Of a DNA stretch of 34,021 bases, positions 1-9,186 are shown in pieces. The translations under genes were made by a program, and so were the position numbers. The notes under the pieces were generated by a model. The model had not been told where the DNA came from, ran no database searches, and was given only the letters and a program-made list of their open reading frames with translations. Source of the DNA: Thermoplasmata archaeon (GTDB lineage: Archaea; Thermoplasmatota; Penumbrarchaeia; JAEHCK01); the NCBI GenBank assembly GCA_020696345.1, contig JAEHCK010000042.1:1-34021 (forward strand), given 5' to 3'. Position 1 is the first letter of the stretch. Each line of letters starts with the position of its first letter.

Positions 1-1
1 G

Positions 2-1432
2 AATCTGTCCTGGACATTGAACACGGATGATACTGTAGAATACATGATTGAATACAAAAATGAGACAATTGGAACATGGAGATCTCTTGATAACATATCA
101 CACCCATCTCATATATATAACCACACCGACCTGAATGACGATGAGGTTTATTATTATCGCATCCAGGCAAAGAATTACTTACCTCAACTCTCAGGTTTTT
201 CGACTCCCGTTAATGGAGTGCCAGAGGACTCTATACCCTCTGCAATACCTACCGGGCTAACTGTTTTCTCGGCCACGAATGATTCGATAACATTGATCTG
301 GGAGCCGAACACAGATGCAGATTTTGAAGGGTACAACATATACCAGAGGAAAGTACCTGACCCGGTCGACTGGGGCGAGTCCTTAAACGATGATGAGATA
401 ATAACAAATGAATATTATTTTGACATCGGCTTGGATGAGCAAACCACTTATTATTATGTGCTCACTGCCCTGGACGAGGTGCCTAATGAATCTGGTCACT
501 CGATTATCGTTTTCGGTAACACCACTCTCGGCCCGCACGCACCCGAGATCAATCAATCGGTTAAAGACTTCGAAATTACTGAGGATACATACAACGACAC
601 GGCCATTAACCTGTATCGATGGTTCAAGGATATAAATAACGACCCATTGAAATTCCGATCCGAAGGCCAGGAAAACATCAGTGTTACGATATTCCAGGAG
701 AATGGGACAGTAGTTTTGATACCGAAGAAGAATTGGAACGGTAAGGAAACGATTACATTCTATGCGAATGACAGTGTGTACGAGATAGCTGATGATGTTA
801 TAATAACGGTCACAGCGGTGAACGATGCGCCGGGGCTAGCAGAGATAATCGCACCAAAGAAGGGGCTTGAAATCGAGAACGGCACTGCAATAAATTTCTC
901 GGCAGTCTGCGATGATCCTGATATTGTCTATGGGGATAAATTAACATATACCTGGTCGTCGAACATAACGGGTAAGTTCGGTGAGGGTGCGAATTTAACA
1001 AAGATCTTACTTCCGGCAGGGCAGCATTTGATCACATTAAATATAACGGATATTGCTGGTGAGAGCGCTACAGCAACCATTGATATCTCAATAAAAGCCG
1101 ATGAAGATAATGGTAACAACGACCATCCGGTGAATGATGATCAGGGAGATTTGGGCATGATTATTGGGGTGGTGATAATAATCGTTATTGCGGTCATTCT
1201 AATTTTATTAATATTTTTATTCATCCACAAAAAAAAGCTAAAAGATGCAAATGTGAAACAAAAGAACGAGACTAAAAGTCAACCACAGCTTGGTGCACTG
1301 CAACAAATACAGAATCAACCTCAACAATCACAGCCGGGGCAGCAGAAATTTTGTGCCACATGTGGGCAAGGACTGAGATTTATATCACCGAATGATCGCT
1401 ATTATTGCGATTATTGTAAGAAGTATGAGTGA
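2..1432 (+). CDS. Partial surface protein: Fn3 / cadherin-like domains, one TM helix, C-terminal zinc ribbon
   Basis: The 5' end is cut by the window: the frame is open from base 2, and residues upstream of the TTG at 17 (NLSWTL) already belong to an Fn3 strand. Counting from that TTG (471 aa), the order is Fn3 (about 1-69), a second Fn3 (75-170), a cadherin-like/tandem-repeat domain (174-270) ending in VTAVNDAP, and a PKD-like domain (272-358). A hydrophobic helix follows at about 381-403, then a basic stop-transfer KKK, a Gln-rich linker, and a zinc ribbon with Cys 446/449/464/467 (CxxC-14-CxxC) ending KKYE. The topology is therefore extracellular adhesive domains, one membrane pass and a cytoplasmic metal-binding tail. 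The ribbon matches that of the 17086-17424 protein. The family function is unknown; adhesion or sensing at the cell surface is an inference. Confidence 0.8.
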   Translation, partial: NLSWTLNTDDTVEYMIEYKNETIGTWRSLDNISHPSHIYNHTDLNDDEVYYYRIQAKNYLPQLSGFSTPVNGVPEDSIPSAIPTGLTVFSATNDSITLIWEPNTDADFEGYNIYQRKVPDPVDWGESLNDDEIITNEYYFDIGLDEQTTYYYVLTALDEVPNESGHSIIVFGNTTLGPHAPEINQSVKDFEITEDTYNDTAINLYRWFKDINNDPLKFRSEGQENISVTIFQENGTVVLIPKKNWNGKETITFYANDSVYEIADDVIITVTAVNDAPGLAEIIAPKKGLEIENGTAINFSAVCDDPDIVYGDKLTYTWSSNITGKFGEGANLTKILLPAGQHLITLNITDIAGESATATIDISIKADEDNGNNDHPVNDDQGDLGMIIGVVIIIVIAVILILLIFLFIHKKKLKDANVKQKNETKSQPQLGALQQIQNQPQQSQPGQQKFCATCGQGLRFISPNDRYYCDYCKKYE

Positions 1433-1575
1433 ATTATTCAATCTGGAATAACATATTCTTTCATCTTTAAATACTTTTGAAAGATATCATCTGGTAATTC
1501 TTATACATTTATAACAATCACTTCAACCCTAGTTTGCTTATAACTTTCGAATATAATAATATTTACTCACTTTTA

Positions 1576-2481
1576 TCATAAAAATACTTCATGGCTTTTC
1601 ACACCCTTATAATAAATAGATACACTTTCTAAATCAGTATCTCCTATATATATCTCGAATGTTTCTTTCACTCTTTCTTTTGAATTCACATCACCAGCAT
1701 TCCAATCAGATTTCCTAGTAACTTCTGTAAGTTGAAAACGGATTTCTATATCTTCACCTTTTGCATTTCTTAATCCAACATTTATTAATTTAACGGTAAC
1801 CGTTGCTGAGCCCTCCAATAAAAATGACGTTCCATCAACTTCATCGATCTTAAGTTGTGGTTGATCTATATAATTCCAATAGAAGATACTAGGTAAAATT
1901 ATACAGATTATTATTATAACTGCACCCATTGATCTTATTACCATATTTGGTTTTTTAAAAGGATCAACAACGTTTAGACCTAATTGTGGTCTCAGACTTT
2001 CAAAATATTTTTCTGCTTTCCCTAATTTAAATGCTATTCTAATACCAAATATACCTATTAACCCAATAGGAATTAGAAGAATACAACCGATAATTAATAG
2101 AACTCCTCCCGATTTAAAATATCCCATTCCAATTAATACTGTCCCCATTAAAGGAACAATTATTGTAAAATAAGCAAAAAAGATACTAATTAATGGTTCA
2201 AAATAAAATAGCGTAAATGTAAAGTATGTAATAAAAAAACCAATAACACTAATTATAATACCCCAACAACAAGCAACCCATTTTTTATCCCATTTTCCTA
2301 GATTTAAATCAGGAATTTGAGTTTGAATTGTTGTTGATTGTTGAGGAGTATAAGTTGGGTCATATTGACTAATAGTGGGAGTTTTTTGAGAGTATTGTGA
2401 AATCATTGACCCACAATGTTGACATTGAGTACGATTCTCAGAAATTAAATTACCACAATTTTGGCAGGTTTGCGTTTTTAT
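1576..2481 (-). CDS. Four-helix membrane protein with N-terminal zinc ribbon; start codon non-canonical
   Basis: The first ATG (2404-2406) gives 276 aa, but the same frame continues upstream and encodes TCQNCGNLISENRTQCQHCG, a complete CxxC-10-CxxC zinc ribbon that the ATG would cut off. Upstream of the first Cys codon, back to an in-frame TGA, there is no ATG, GTG or TTG, only AAA GGG GGA ATA AAA ACG CAA ACC. ATA (2479-2481) or ACG (2473-2475, about 7 nt after a GGGGG run) are the candidate starts, giving 301 or 299 aa. After a Gln/Thr/Pro linker there are about four hydrophobic segments (VACCWGIIISVIGFFITYF, an LFYFEPLIS-type segment, a Gly/Ile-rich pair, and a later segment near MGAVIIIICIILPSIFYW). 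A beta-rich C-terminal domain follows. No function recognised. It is convergent with the upstream surface-protein gene. Confidence 0.7.
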   Translation of the reverse strand: MKTQTCQNCGNLISENRTQCQHCGSMISQYSQKTPTISQYDPTYTPQQSTTIQTQIPDLNLGKWDKKWVACCWGIIISVIGFFITYFTFTLFYFEPLISIFFAYFTIIVPLMGTVLIGMGYFKSGGVLLIIGCILLIPIGLIGIFGIRIAFKLGKAEKYFESLRPQLGLNVVDPFKKPNMVIRSMGAVIIIICIILPSIFYWNYIDQPQLKIDEVDGTSFLLEGSATVTVKLINVGLRNAKGEDIEIRFQLTEVTRKSDWNAGDVNSKERVKETFEIYIGDTDLESVSIYYKGVKSHEVFL

Positions 2482-2629
2482 TCCCCCTTTTCATATAATT
2501 ATCTTTTTATTTCAAATAATCATCTTTCTAATTTATAATATTTATGTTATACATAATTTGAAAATTCCCTAGCTTAATAGTCGGATATAAATAGATAAAA
2601 TTAATTATACCTATTAATATTTCATATAA

Positions 2630-2670
2630 ACTAAAATATAAAAAATAATTAAAACAAAACCACGGGAGGA
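2630..2670 (+). promoter_or_regulatory. TATA-like element and Shine-Dalgarno of the HADH-ECH gene
   Basis: An AT-rich TATA-like stretch (AAAATATAAAAAATAATT) lies about 40 nt upstream of the ATG. A strong GGGAGGA Shine-Dalgarno follows at 2664-2670, six bases before the ATG at 2677. The combination supports that ATG as the start. Confidence 0.5.
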
Positions 2671-2676
2671 AATAAT

Positions 2677-4560
2677 ATGGCAATTGAGAAAATCTTAATA
2701 ATCGGTGCAGGCACCATGGGTGCGGGCATTGCACAGTGTGCGGCCCAGAAAGGGTATCAAGTAACGTTGATGGATACAACAGATGATTATGTTCAGAAAG
2801 GTATGGATAAGATCAATAAAACTCTACAAAAAGGTATTGAAAAAGGTAAAGTTAGCAAGGAAGATGCTGAGAAGGTCAGATCATTGATCACTACTACAAC
2901 CGATTATACACAAGCGGCATCCGATGCTGATCTGGTGATAGAGGCGGTCTTCGAAGAGATGGCGATAAAAGAAGAGATATTCAAAAACCTGGATAGATTA
3001 TGCAAACCTGATGCAATATTAACATCCAACACATCCTCGTTGAGCATAACCGAGCTGGCAAATCTTACAAACCGGCCGGATAAATTTGCAGGTCTTCACT
3101 TTTTCAACCCTGCAGCCATTAACAAATTGATCGAAGTAGTTGCTGGAAAGGATACCTCGGATGAAGTCATCAATACCCTGCTAGATCTATCCGCGCGTTT
3201 AGGTAAAATTCCATTAAATGTCAAAGATGCACCTGGCTTTGCGGTGAACAGGTATTTTGTACCATTTCTGAACGAGGCGTGTAGAATATACGAGGAAGGT
3301 ATTGCAAATATTCCCACCATTGACCAGGCCGCAATGGATGGGTTCAAGATAGGCATGGGGCCGTTCAAGTTAATGAATTTCACGGGTGTTCCCATTGCTT
3401 ATCATGCGGAAACTTCACTATACAACAAGCTTGGTGATGCATACAAGCCTTCGGGAGCACTTAAGAAACAGTTCGAGGCCGGTTCAGAATGGTCTTTGGA
3501 GGGTGAAGTACAGCAAGACAAACTCGAGCTTGTGAAACGTAGAATGTTAGGCGGTACTTGGGGTATAGCCGCGGAGTTGGTGAACGATGGTGTTGCGAGC
3601 CCCGAAGATGTAGACCGTGGCGCTATGATCGGGCTAAGATGGGCAGCAGGACCGTTCGCCATGATGAATCAACTAGGTACAAAAGAGGCGCTGCAGATAT
3701 TAGAGGAATACTCGCAAACCACCAATGGCCTTTGGAAAGCTCCGGAAAATATCAAAACATTGGGCAGCGAGAATAAACCATGGTCGATCAAATATGTCAA
3801 AACCGTCAAAGAAAACTTTCTTGCGTACATATACATGAACCGACCAGAAGCCATGAATGCTCTGAACTCGAAAGTTCTAAAAGATCTGGAAGAGGCAATT
3901 GACGAATTAAACAATGATAATGAGGTCAGAGCGCTAATATTAACCGGGATGGGTAATGCATTTGTCGCAGGCGCAGATATAAAAGAGATGATGGGCCAAA
4001 CCCTCGATCAATCAAAAGATTATACGAAATTTGGCCAAGATGTTTTTTCAAAGATCGAGAATTCCGGCAAACCCGTGATCGCGGCGGTGAATGGTTTTGC
4101 TCTGGGCGGTGGCTGTGAGCTCGCGCTTGCGTGTGATATAATAATTGCATCCGATAAAGCTAAATTCGGTTTACCTGAAGTTAACCTGGGCATTCATCCC
4201 GGATTCGGCGGTACTCAAAGATTACCCAGACTCGTTGGAAAAGCAAGAGCAAAAGAAATGATCTTTACTGGAAATATAATTTCGGCAGAAGAAGCATGTA
4301 AGATCGGTTTAGCGAACAAGGTGGTCAAACCCGAAGATTTAATTGCGAGAGCCAAGAACATAGCAAAAACCATCGCAGCTAAAGGGCCTATCGCAGTCCA
4401 ACAGGCAAAAACCGCTATAAATCAAGGTCTGGAGGTCAGCTTGAAAGAGGGCATGGACCTAGAACTAGACTCCATTGGAGTTGCGTTCGATACAGAAGAT
4501 AAAGTTGAGGGCATGGAAGCATTCATACAAAAGAGAAAACCGGTGTTCAAAGGGAAGTAG
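2677..4560 (+). CDS. 3-hydroxyacyl-CoA dehydrogenase / enoyl-CoA hydratase fusion
   Basis: A 627-aa bifunctional beta-oxidation enzyme in the archaeal order, dehydrogenase first and hydratase second (the reverse of bacterial FadB). The N-terminal Rossmann motif GAGTMGAGIAQ (10-20) binds NAD. SNTSSLSI and GLHFFNP supply the dehydrogenase active site, with His141. Two HADH C-terminal domains follow to about 375. The crotonase domain (about 385-627) keeps both catalytic Glu residues, E481 in GGGCELALACD and E501 in GLPEVNLGIHPGFGG, twenty apart as in enoyl-CoA hydratases, so both halves should be active. The reactions are trans-2-enoyl-CoA hydration and NAD-dependent oxidation of 3-hydroxyacyl-CoA. 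Related fusions act as crotonyl-CoA hydratase/3-hydroxybutyryl-CoA dehydrogenase in archaeal carbon fixation, so the direction of flux is not fixed by sequence. It could pair with the acyl-CoA dehydrogenase at 11204. Confidence 0.93.
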   Translation: MAIEKILIIGAGTMGAGIAQCAAQKGYQVTLMDTTDDYVQKGMDKINKTLQKGIEKGKVSKEDAEKVRSLITTTTDYTQAASDADLVIEAVFEEMAIKEEIFKNLDRLCKPDAILTSNTSSLSITELANLTNRPDKFAGLHFFNPAAINKLIEVVAGKDTSDEVINTLLDLSARLGKIPLNVKDAPGFAVNRYFVPFLNEACRIYEEGIANIPTIDQAAMDGFKIGMGPFKLMNFTGVPIAYHAETSLYNKLGDAYKPSGALKKQFEAGSEWSLEGEVQQDKLELVKRRMLGGTWGIAAELVNDGVASPEDVDRGAMIGLRWAAGPFAMMNQLGTKEALQILEEYSQTTNGLWKAPENIKTLGSENKPWSIKYVKTVKENFLAYIYMNRPEAMNALNSKVLKDLEEAIDELNNDNEVRALILTGMGNAFVAGADIKEMMGQTLDQSKDYTKFGQDVFSKIENSGKPVIAAVNGFALGGGCELALACDIIIASDKAKFGLPEVNLGIHPGFGGTQRLPRLVGKARAKEMIFTGNIISAEEACKIGLANKVVKPEDLIARAKNIAKTIAAKGPIAVQQAKTAINQGLEVSLKEGMDLELDSIGVAFDTEDKVEGMEAFIQKRKPVFKGK

Positions 4561-5030
4561 TTTAGGGAATGTGTGAGTTTGTGGAGTGTAAGAGTGCGGG
4601 AGTTTCCATTCACCTGCTCAGTAGTAATAAATTGCATTCCCCATTCTCGAAGAACTTTTAACACTGCTTATTTTTGACCCCTGAATTGTGACACACGACC
4701 CCTAAAATAATTGTTCTTTACCCACTTTTCGTAGGATAATGGGAAAAGGATGAATAGAGATGGAATATAAATCCAAAAAAAAAGAAACCTGATTTTGAGT
4801 TTGGATTTATTCTTTATCCACCATTTAAAATGCACAAAAAATAGAGAAGAGGTATTATTGATAATTTCAAATTTAATGAATGGATGAAAGATGAGGACGG
4901 TTACTTATGCAACCTTGAGGGATGTGAGTTAATTCATTATCAATACTCTCATCCCACAAGTGGTTTAAATTATTAATTATTTATAACGTCCACATCCCAA
5001 ATCCCTAATTATTTAATAATCAATGTCTGA
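4561..5030. other. Intergenic spacer with one perfect stem-loop and a possible coding remnant
   Basis: No convincing gene. AAATCCAAA (4769-4777) pairs perfectly with TTTGGATTT (4800-4808) around an A-rich loop, a possible terminator or processing hairpin. Just downstream, one frame reads NEWMKDEDGYLCNLEGCE then LIHYQYSHPTSG before a stop near 4975. This is protein-like (paired Cys, His) but has no start or family match I recognise, so it may be a decayed gene end. The rest is AT-rich with nothing recognisable. Confidence 0.3.
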
Positions 5031-5552
5031 TCATTTTTTGATATCAACAAGTGCTACTTTCTCAAGCACTAACTCAAACCATCGAGCTTCTGGTACACTT
5101 AACAGCTCGTCCTTATTGATCCCATACTGTTCCAGGTATTTCTTATCACCATTTATTACCCGATCATCATGCCTAAAACCGAGTTCGGAAAATAACTGGT
5201 CGATCATCTTTTGTATTTTTAAATTGAAATCATTATCACTAATAATTACAATTGCAATTTCCATTGTATCTTCTCGTAATCCCAATTTGGCAATTGCATT
5301 TTTTATCTGATACTCCCCGGAGGCATAAAGTAGTATCTCCATGGATAGTGAATCAGAGATCGTCTTACCCAGATCGATCGCACGTTTAGCGTGGTCGATC
5401 GCAGTTGTAATATGGTCAGCTCCAAATATGAACCTGGCGTCAAAAAGTTGTATCTCAACATTATTTTGTTCGGCTATTTTCCGAGTACGGTTTATGATCG
5501 TCTGAGTATCCAATTTGCGTGTATCAGTACGAACACCAAAGACATTATACAT
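5031..5552 (-). CDS. cgi121: KEOPS complex subunit Cgi121
   Basis: The 173-aa product has the Cgi121 pattern: an N-terminal VQLFDA-like stretch (here IQLFDARFIFGADHITTAIDHAKRA), SLSMEILLYASGEYQIKNAIAKLG in the middle, and a C-terminal helix pair. Cgi121 is the tRNA-recruiting subunit of the KEOPS complex (Kae1, Bud32, Pcc1, Cgi121), which adds threonylcarbamoyl to A37 of ANN-decoding tRNAs. The start is ATG at 5552. It lies downstream of and co-oriented with the Hel308 gene, a pairing I recall from other euryarchaea. About 290 nt of repeats separate the two, so co-transcription is uncertain. Confidence 0.85.
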   Translation of the reverse strand: MYNVFGVRTDTRKLDTQTIINRTRKIAEQNNVEIQLFDARFIFGADHITTAIDHAKRAIDLGKTISDSLSMEILLYASGEYQIKNAIAKLGLREDTMEIAIVIISDNDFNLKIQKMIDQLFSELGFRHDDRVINGDKKYLEQYGINKDELLSVPEARWFELVLEKVALVDIKK

Positions 5553-5652
5553 TATTTCATAGAAATATACTTGAATTATTTAAATTCGATGCACGACTCT
5601 ATGGACTCTCGACTTGTTAGTTGTCAGTTATCAGTTGCTAGGTGCTAGAATA

Positions 5653-5730
5653 AGGTCATTGGTAATAGGAGATAGGTGATAGGGATATATGGCCTTCGAC
5701 CTATTACCTATGACCAATAACCTATGACCT
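5653..5730. repeat. Imperfect inverted repeat (31-nt arms)
   Basis: The left arm at 5653-5683 begins AGGTCATTGG. The right arm at 5700-5730 ends CCTATGACCT and is its imperfect reverse complement. Both are built from short GGTCAT/AATAGG-type words. The loop is about 16 nt. It lies in the spacer between Hel308 (3' side) and Cgi121 (5' side). Confidence 0.7.
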
Positions 5731-5754
5731 AAGTTTTGACTCACACACTCCCCT

Positions 5755-5840
5755 AACTCTTTAGATTCTCGACCCTTTAGACTCCCGACTCTTTAGACTC
5801 CCGACTCTTTAGACTCCCGACTCTTTAGACTCCCGACTCC
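5755..5840. repeat. 16-bp tandem repeat abutting the hel308 stop
   Basis: About five copies of the 16-bp unit CTCCCGACTCTTTAGA; the last copies are identical and the first ones (ATTCTCGACCCTTTAGA) diverged. The array ends about six bases before the Hel308 stop codon on the minus strand, so it forms the start of that gene's 3' untranslated region. A degenerate copy (GACTCTATGGACTCTCGAC) lies near 5593. There are no unique spacers, so it is not a CRISPR array. Confidence 0.85.
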
Positions 5841-5845
5841 GATCA

Positions 5846-7990
5846 TTATCCGATCTGCTCTTTTATACTGGCCGCAATGATCGGGCCAATACTCGGTATT
5901 CTGGCCAATTGCTTTTCGTTAGCCTTTCTCAATTTTGTCTTATTCGTATATCCATGTTTATACAATGTTCTAGCCCTAACCCGGCCAACACCTCGCAGTG
6001 AAACAAGCTCAAGTAACTCCTCGCTAACACCATAGGAAATACGCTGAATTAATTTATTAAGTACAGGTAAATGTTCATGGTTGAATAAACGCGCCAATTC
6101 ACGCATGGAATATAATAACCATTTGCCCGTCTCCACTTTATTTCTTATATCGCCAGGGCCAATATGATATTTATTTGTTATGAACTCTTCAGAGCGCTCT
6201 TCTATCCAGTCATCGATCATACAAGCGGTTTTGATCTGGCTAAGGAAGTCATCATAACCCGCGGGGGAGTCAGACCATGAATGAATAAACTTTTCCGAGT
6301 ATTCTTCAACCACTTCCTCCACCCAACCATAATCTGCCCGGCGAAGGTAAAAAGTCAACATATCCGGGGCGGCACATATGGCATGTAAATAGGCTAGTAT
6401 TGGTATTTCCGATCCTCCAGATTTTTCAAGAGCATTTCTAAGGATCACTGCGGTTTCCGGGTCGATATACAAACTCGATGTGCGCCTGCCAAATTCGGTT
6501 GGGGTGAATTCATCTGTGCCTTCTTCTAAGATCACTAGATCTTGGTCGCTTAGGAAATTCAGTACTTTTTTGATCTGATTTGATAAAGTATAATATTCAC
6601 TTTTATATGCATAAAAAGTGTTTCCCATATATTCTTGAAGTTGTTTATCATTACTCACAAAACCACTGGCAATTGCTGCCAAGATATGTGTTCGCAATGC
6701 GCGTTCAATGCTTAGTTTTGAATAAATTGGCTCGGATTCATTAAGTATATACCTTTCTCTCAAATCATCCGCGGATATATTGTCCTTCGCGATCAAAACT
6801 GCCTCACCAACCGAGTCATATTTTGGTCTCCCGGCTCGACCCATCATTTGCTTTACCTCTAATATGGGTATATGCTTGTTAATGCCCAGGTCGCCATCAT
6901 ATCTCATGACATCACGTATGATCACTCGACGAGCAGGCAGATTGATGCCTGCAGCCAATGTAGGGGTTGCAACAATACATTTGATCAACCCGTTTTTAAA
7001 ATTTGATTCAACCAGTTTACGTTGTGTGTTGGCCAGTCCTGCATGATGGAAGGCAACGCCTGAAGAGATATTGTTTATTAGTTGACCGGTAGTACTGGTG
7101 CTTTCTGTCTCGCCCTTTTTATATTTATCTATGATCCCGTTTAATTTTATTCTCTCATTTGTATCTAATAATTTATCAATAGGTTTTGCCAATCGACGTG
7201 ACAACGATTCTGTTGAACGTCGTGAGTTAACAAAGATCAATACTTGCCCATCATTTTTAATAGTATCAAGAACGAGTGATGTTATATCATCTGTGACATG
7301 TTTAAGTTGGTGTGTTGTATTATCAATAAAATGGATTATGCCGTCATAGCACACTCCCTCTAAAAGTTTCACCGGCCGCCAGCTACTTTGAATATGTTTG
7401 GCGTTTAACCATAGTGAGAGATCAATTGAATTTTGAATGGTTGCTGATAATGCTATGATCTGTGCTTGTGGATTAACCTGTTTGAACCTGGCTAATATCA
7501 ATTCCAAAGTGGGTCCACGATTAGGGTCATTGATCAAATGGATCTCATCCGCTACAATGACCTTGATATTTTCCAACCATGATGCCCGATGACGAAGCAA
7601 TGAATCTATTTTTTCTGAAGTTGCAATTATGATGTCAAATTCGTTTAGTTTAGGGTCTGGAGAGTCTAAATTACCTATACTGAGTTCAACTCTTAATCCC
7701 AGCTTTTCAAATTTCTTTAATTCTTCGAACTTTTCCGTAGCCAGTGCACGCAGAGGTACGATGTATAGTGCCTTTCCACCCGCTAATACCGATCTAAGAA
7801 TAGAAAGATATGCAATTAAAGATTTACCTGAAGCTGTGGGTATTGCTAATACTAGGTTCTCCCCTGCAAGTGCAAGTGGAATAGCTTCCGCTTGTGGTGG
7901 GTAAGAATGGGTGATTCCTTCTTGGTCAAGAATTTCCAAGATTTCATTTGGTATGTCAAATGATGATAGTGGTTTGGATTCATATTTCAT
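5846..7990 (-). CDS. hel308: ATP-dependent DNA helicase Hel308
   Basis: Superfamily 2 Ski2-like 3'-5' DNA helicase, 714 aa from ATG 7990 (a TTG three codons upstream is possible). It shows the Q-motif YPPQAEAI, Walker A PTASGKS (51-57), DEIHL at 148, LSATI, FVNSRRSTES, FHHAGL, ATPTLAAGINLPARR and QMMGRAGRP. A winged helix and ratchet domain follow, and the C-terminus has the helix-hairpin-helix pair (SLRGVGRVRARTLYKHGYTN, ARIPSIGPIIAASIKEQIG). The length and domain order are normal. Archaeal Hel308 acts at stalled forks and in recombination, unwinding lagging strands and translocating on ssDNA. It is followed by repeat DNA and then cgi121. Confidence 0.95.
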   Translation of the reverse strand: MKYESKPLSSFDIPNEILEILDQEGITHSYPPQAEAIPLALAGENLVLAIPTASGKSLIAYLSILRSVLAGGKALYIVPLRALATEKFEELKKFEKLGLRVELSIGNLDSPDPKLNEFDIIIATSEKIDSLLRHRASWLENIKVIVADEIHLINDPNRGPTLELILARFKQVNPQAQIIALSATIQNSIDLSLWLNAKHIQSSWRPVKLLEGVCYDGIIHFIDNTTHQLKHVTDDITSLVLDTIKNDGQVLIFVNSRRSTESLSRRLAKPIDKLLDTNERIKLNGIIDKYKKGETESTSTTGQLINNISSGVAFHHAGLANTQRKLVESNFKNGLIKCIVATPTLAAGINLPARRVIIRDVMRYDGDLGINKHIPILEVKQMMGRAGRPKYDSVGEAVLIAKDNISADDLRERYILNESEPIYSKLSIERALRTHILAAIASGFVSNDKQLQEYMGNTFYAYKSEYYTLSNQIKKVLNFLSDQDLVILEEGTDEFTPTEFGRRTSSLYIDPETAVILRNALEKSGGSEIPILAYLHAICAAPDMLTFYLRRADYGWVEEVVEEYSEKFIHSWSDSPAGYDDFLSQIKTACMIDDWIEERSEEFITNKYHIGPGDIRNKVETGKWLLYSMRELARLFNHEHLPVLNKLIQRISYGVSEELLELVSLRGVGRVRARTLYKHGYTNKTKLRKANEKQLARIPSIGPIIAASIKEQIG

Positions 7991-8028
7991 GATTAACAAG
8001 AAACGATATTTTTTTCGTAAGAATAAAC

Positions 8029-8201
8029 TTTTTGTTGTTTAAACAAAAATTATTAATAATAGCAATGCGATTATTTTGATGACGCCTCTGATAAATAAAT
8101 AAATAAAGAAAAAAATTGCTTTGTGTAAACGATTTGACTTTATATGGAATGAACTATACTTAGGTTATTTTCTTATATTGATTCGACATATATATATATA
8201 T
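8029..8201. promoter_or_regulatory. Divergent intergenic: small hairpin and TATA-like tract
   Basis: The spacer separates Hel308 (minus) from the GTPase gene (plus). TTTTTGTT (8029-8036) pairs with AACAAAAA (8042-8049). A TATATATATATA tract at about 8188-8201 is a plausible promoter for the GTPase gene, whose GGTGAG Shine-Dalgarno lies about five bases before its ATG. Confidence 0.4.
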
Positions 8202-8279
8202 TAATGTAATCATCTTAAGAACCTTAATAATGAAATTGGAATCTTAAAATACAAAGAAAGACCTAAACGGTGAGTTTGT

Positions 8280-9113
8280 ATGAAAAATAAATTCGGTACT
8301 TTCAAAGAAAATAAGAACTTACTTTTTAAAACAAAAATATGTTTATTAGGTGAAGCATCTGTTGGAAAGACATGTTTGATCTCTAGATTTGTAGAAGATA
8401 AATTTGATGATAAATACATTAAGACAATTGGTACAAAAATATCTTTTAAAGAAATAACAAATCTATCTGTTGATAATTACACGGATGAAAAGAAGATCAA
8501 TATGAATTTTATGGTCTGGGATGTGATTGGACAAAAAGGGTTTGAACCAATAATCTCAAAATATTTTAAAGGTTCTCATGGTGGTTTACTTGTTGTGGAT
8601 GCATCTAGACCAAAGACAATGGATCATATGAGACACTGGAGAGATTTGTTTTATGAAATTGTAGGTGAAGTACCCATAGTGGTTTTTATCAATAAATCCG
8701 ATTTGATCGATGTTGAAGATTATCATACGGAAAAAATAGAGAAATTTTGCGAAGAATTCAATTTTCCATATTTATTTACCAGTGCAAAGACGGGTGAAAA
8801 TGTGGAACTTGGTTTTAAAAAACTTGCTGAAATTGTATTAAGCATTTCACTGAAAACTAAAGTTAAAAAAAGTCTTGTTAATGTAGTGGACGAGTTGATC
8901 GTAGATTTTAGCGATGCTCTTGGTGGATTCGACCATGGCATGCCGATTATTAATGAACAATTTAAAAAAGCGAAAGTAGGCATAACGAACCCAACTAAAG
9001 AACAGGTATTGTTATTATTGGAAAACCTAGTTAATATTTCTAAGGAATTTCAAGAACCCAAGAAAGTCAAATTCTTAGAAAATAAATATAGAAAGATCCT
9101 AAACAGTTTTTGA
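8280..9113 (+). CDS. Rab/Ras-like small GTPase with C-terminal extension
   Basis: A 277-aa protein with all G motifs: G1 GEASVGKT (24-31), the switch I region with IGTK, G3 WDVIGQ (D81-Q85, catalytic Gln kept), G4 NKSD (138-141), G5 TSAK. The GTPase domain ends near residue 190. A helical extension of about 85 aa follows (VDELIVDFSDALGGFDHGMP, then an NPTKEQVLLLLENL helix) that I do not recognise. It may be an effector-binding or regulatory tail. There is no C-terminal Cys, so no prenyl anchor is seen. The start is ATG with GGTGAG five bases upstream. It is followed by a second, shorter GTPase gene. Archaeal Rab-like GTPases are known in Thermoplasmatota and Asgard archaea but their roles are mostly open. 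Confidence 0.88.
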   Translation: MKNKFGTFKENKNLLFKTKICLLGEASVGKTCLISRFVEDKFDDKYIKTIGTKISFKEITNLSVDNYTDEKKINMNFMVWDVIGQKGFEPIISKYFKGSHGGLLVVDASRPKTMDHMRHWRDLFYEIVGEVPIVVFINKSDLIDVEDYHTEKIEKFCEEFNFPYLFTSAKTGENVELGFKKLAEIVLSISLKTKVKKSLVNVVDELIVDFSDALGGFDHGMPIINEQFKKAKVGITNPTKEQVLLLLENLVNISKEFQEPKKVKFLENKYRKILNSF

Positions 9114-9186
9114 TCTTAATAAAGAAATAAATTGAAAAAAATTGAGAAAAAAAATATTTAAAAGTTCAAAACCTAGGTGCATTCTA

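Noticed and set aside
4800-4975. Small zinc-finger-like gene
   Set aside because: The readable frame has no start codon with a Shine-Dalgarno and ends quickly; at most a remnant.
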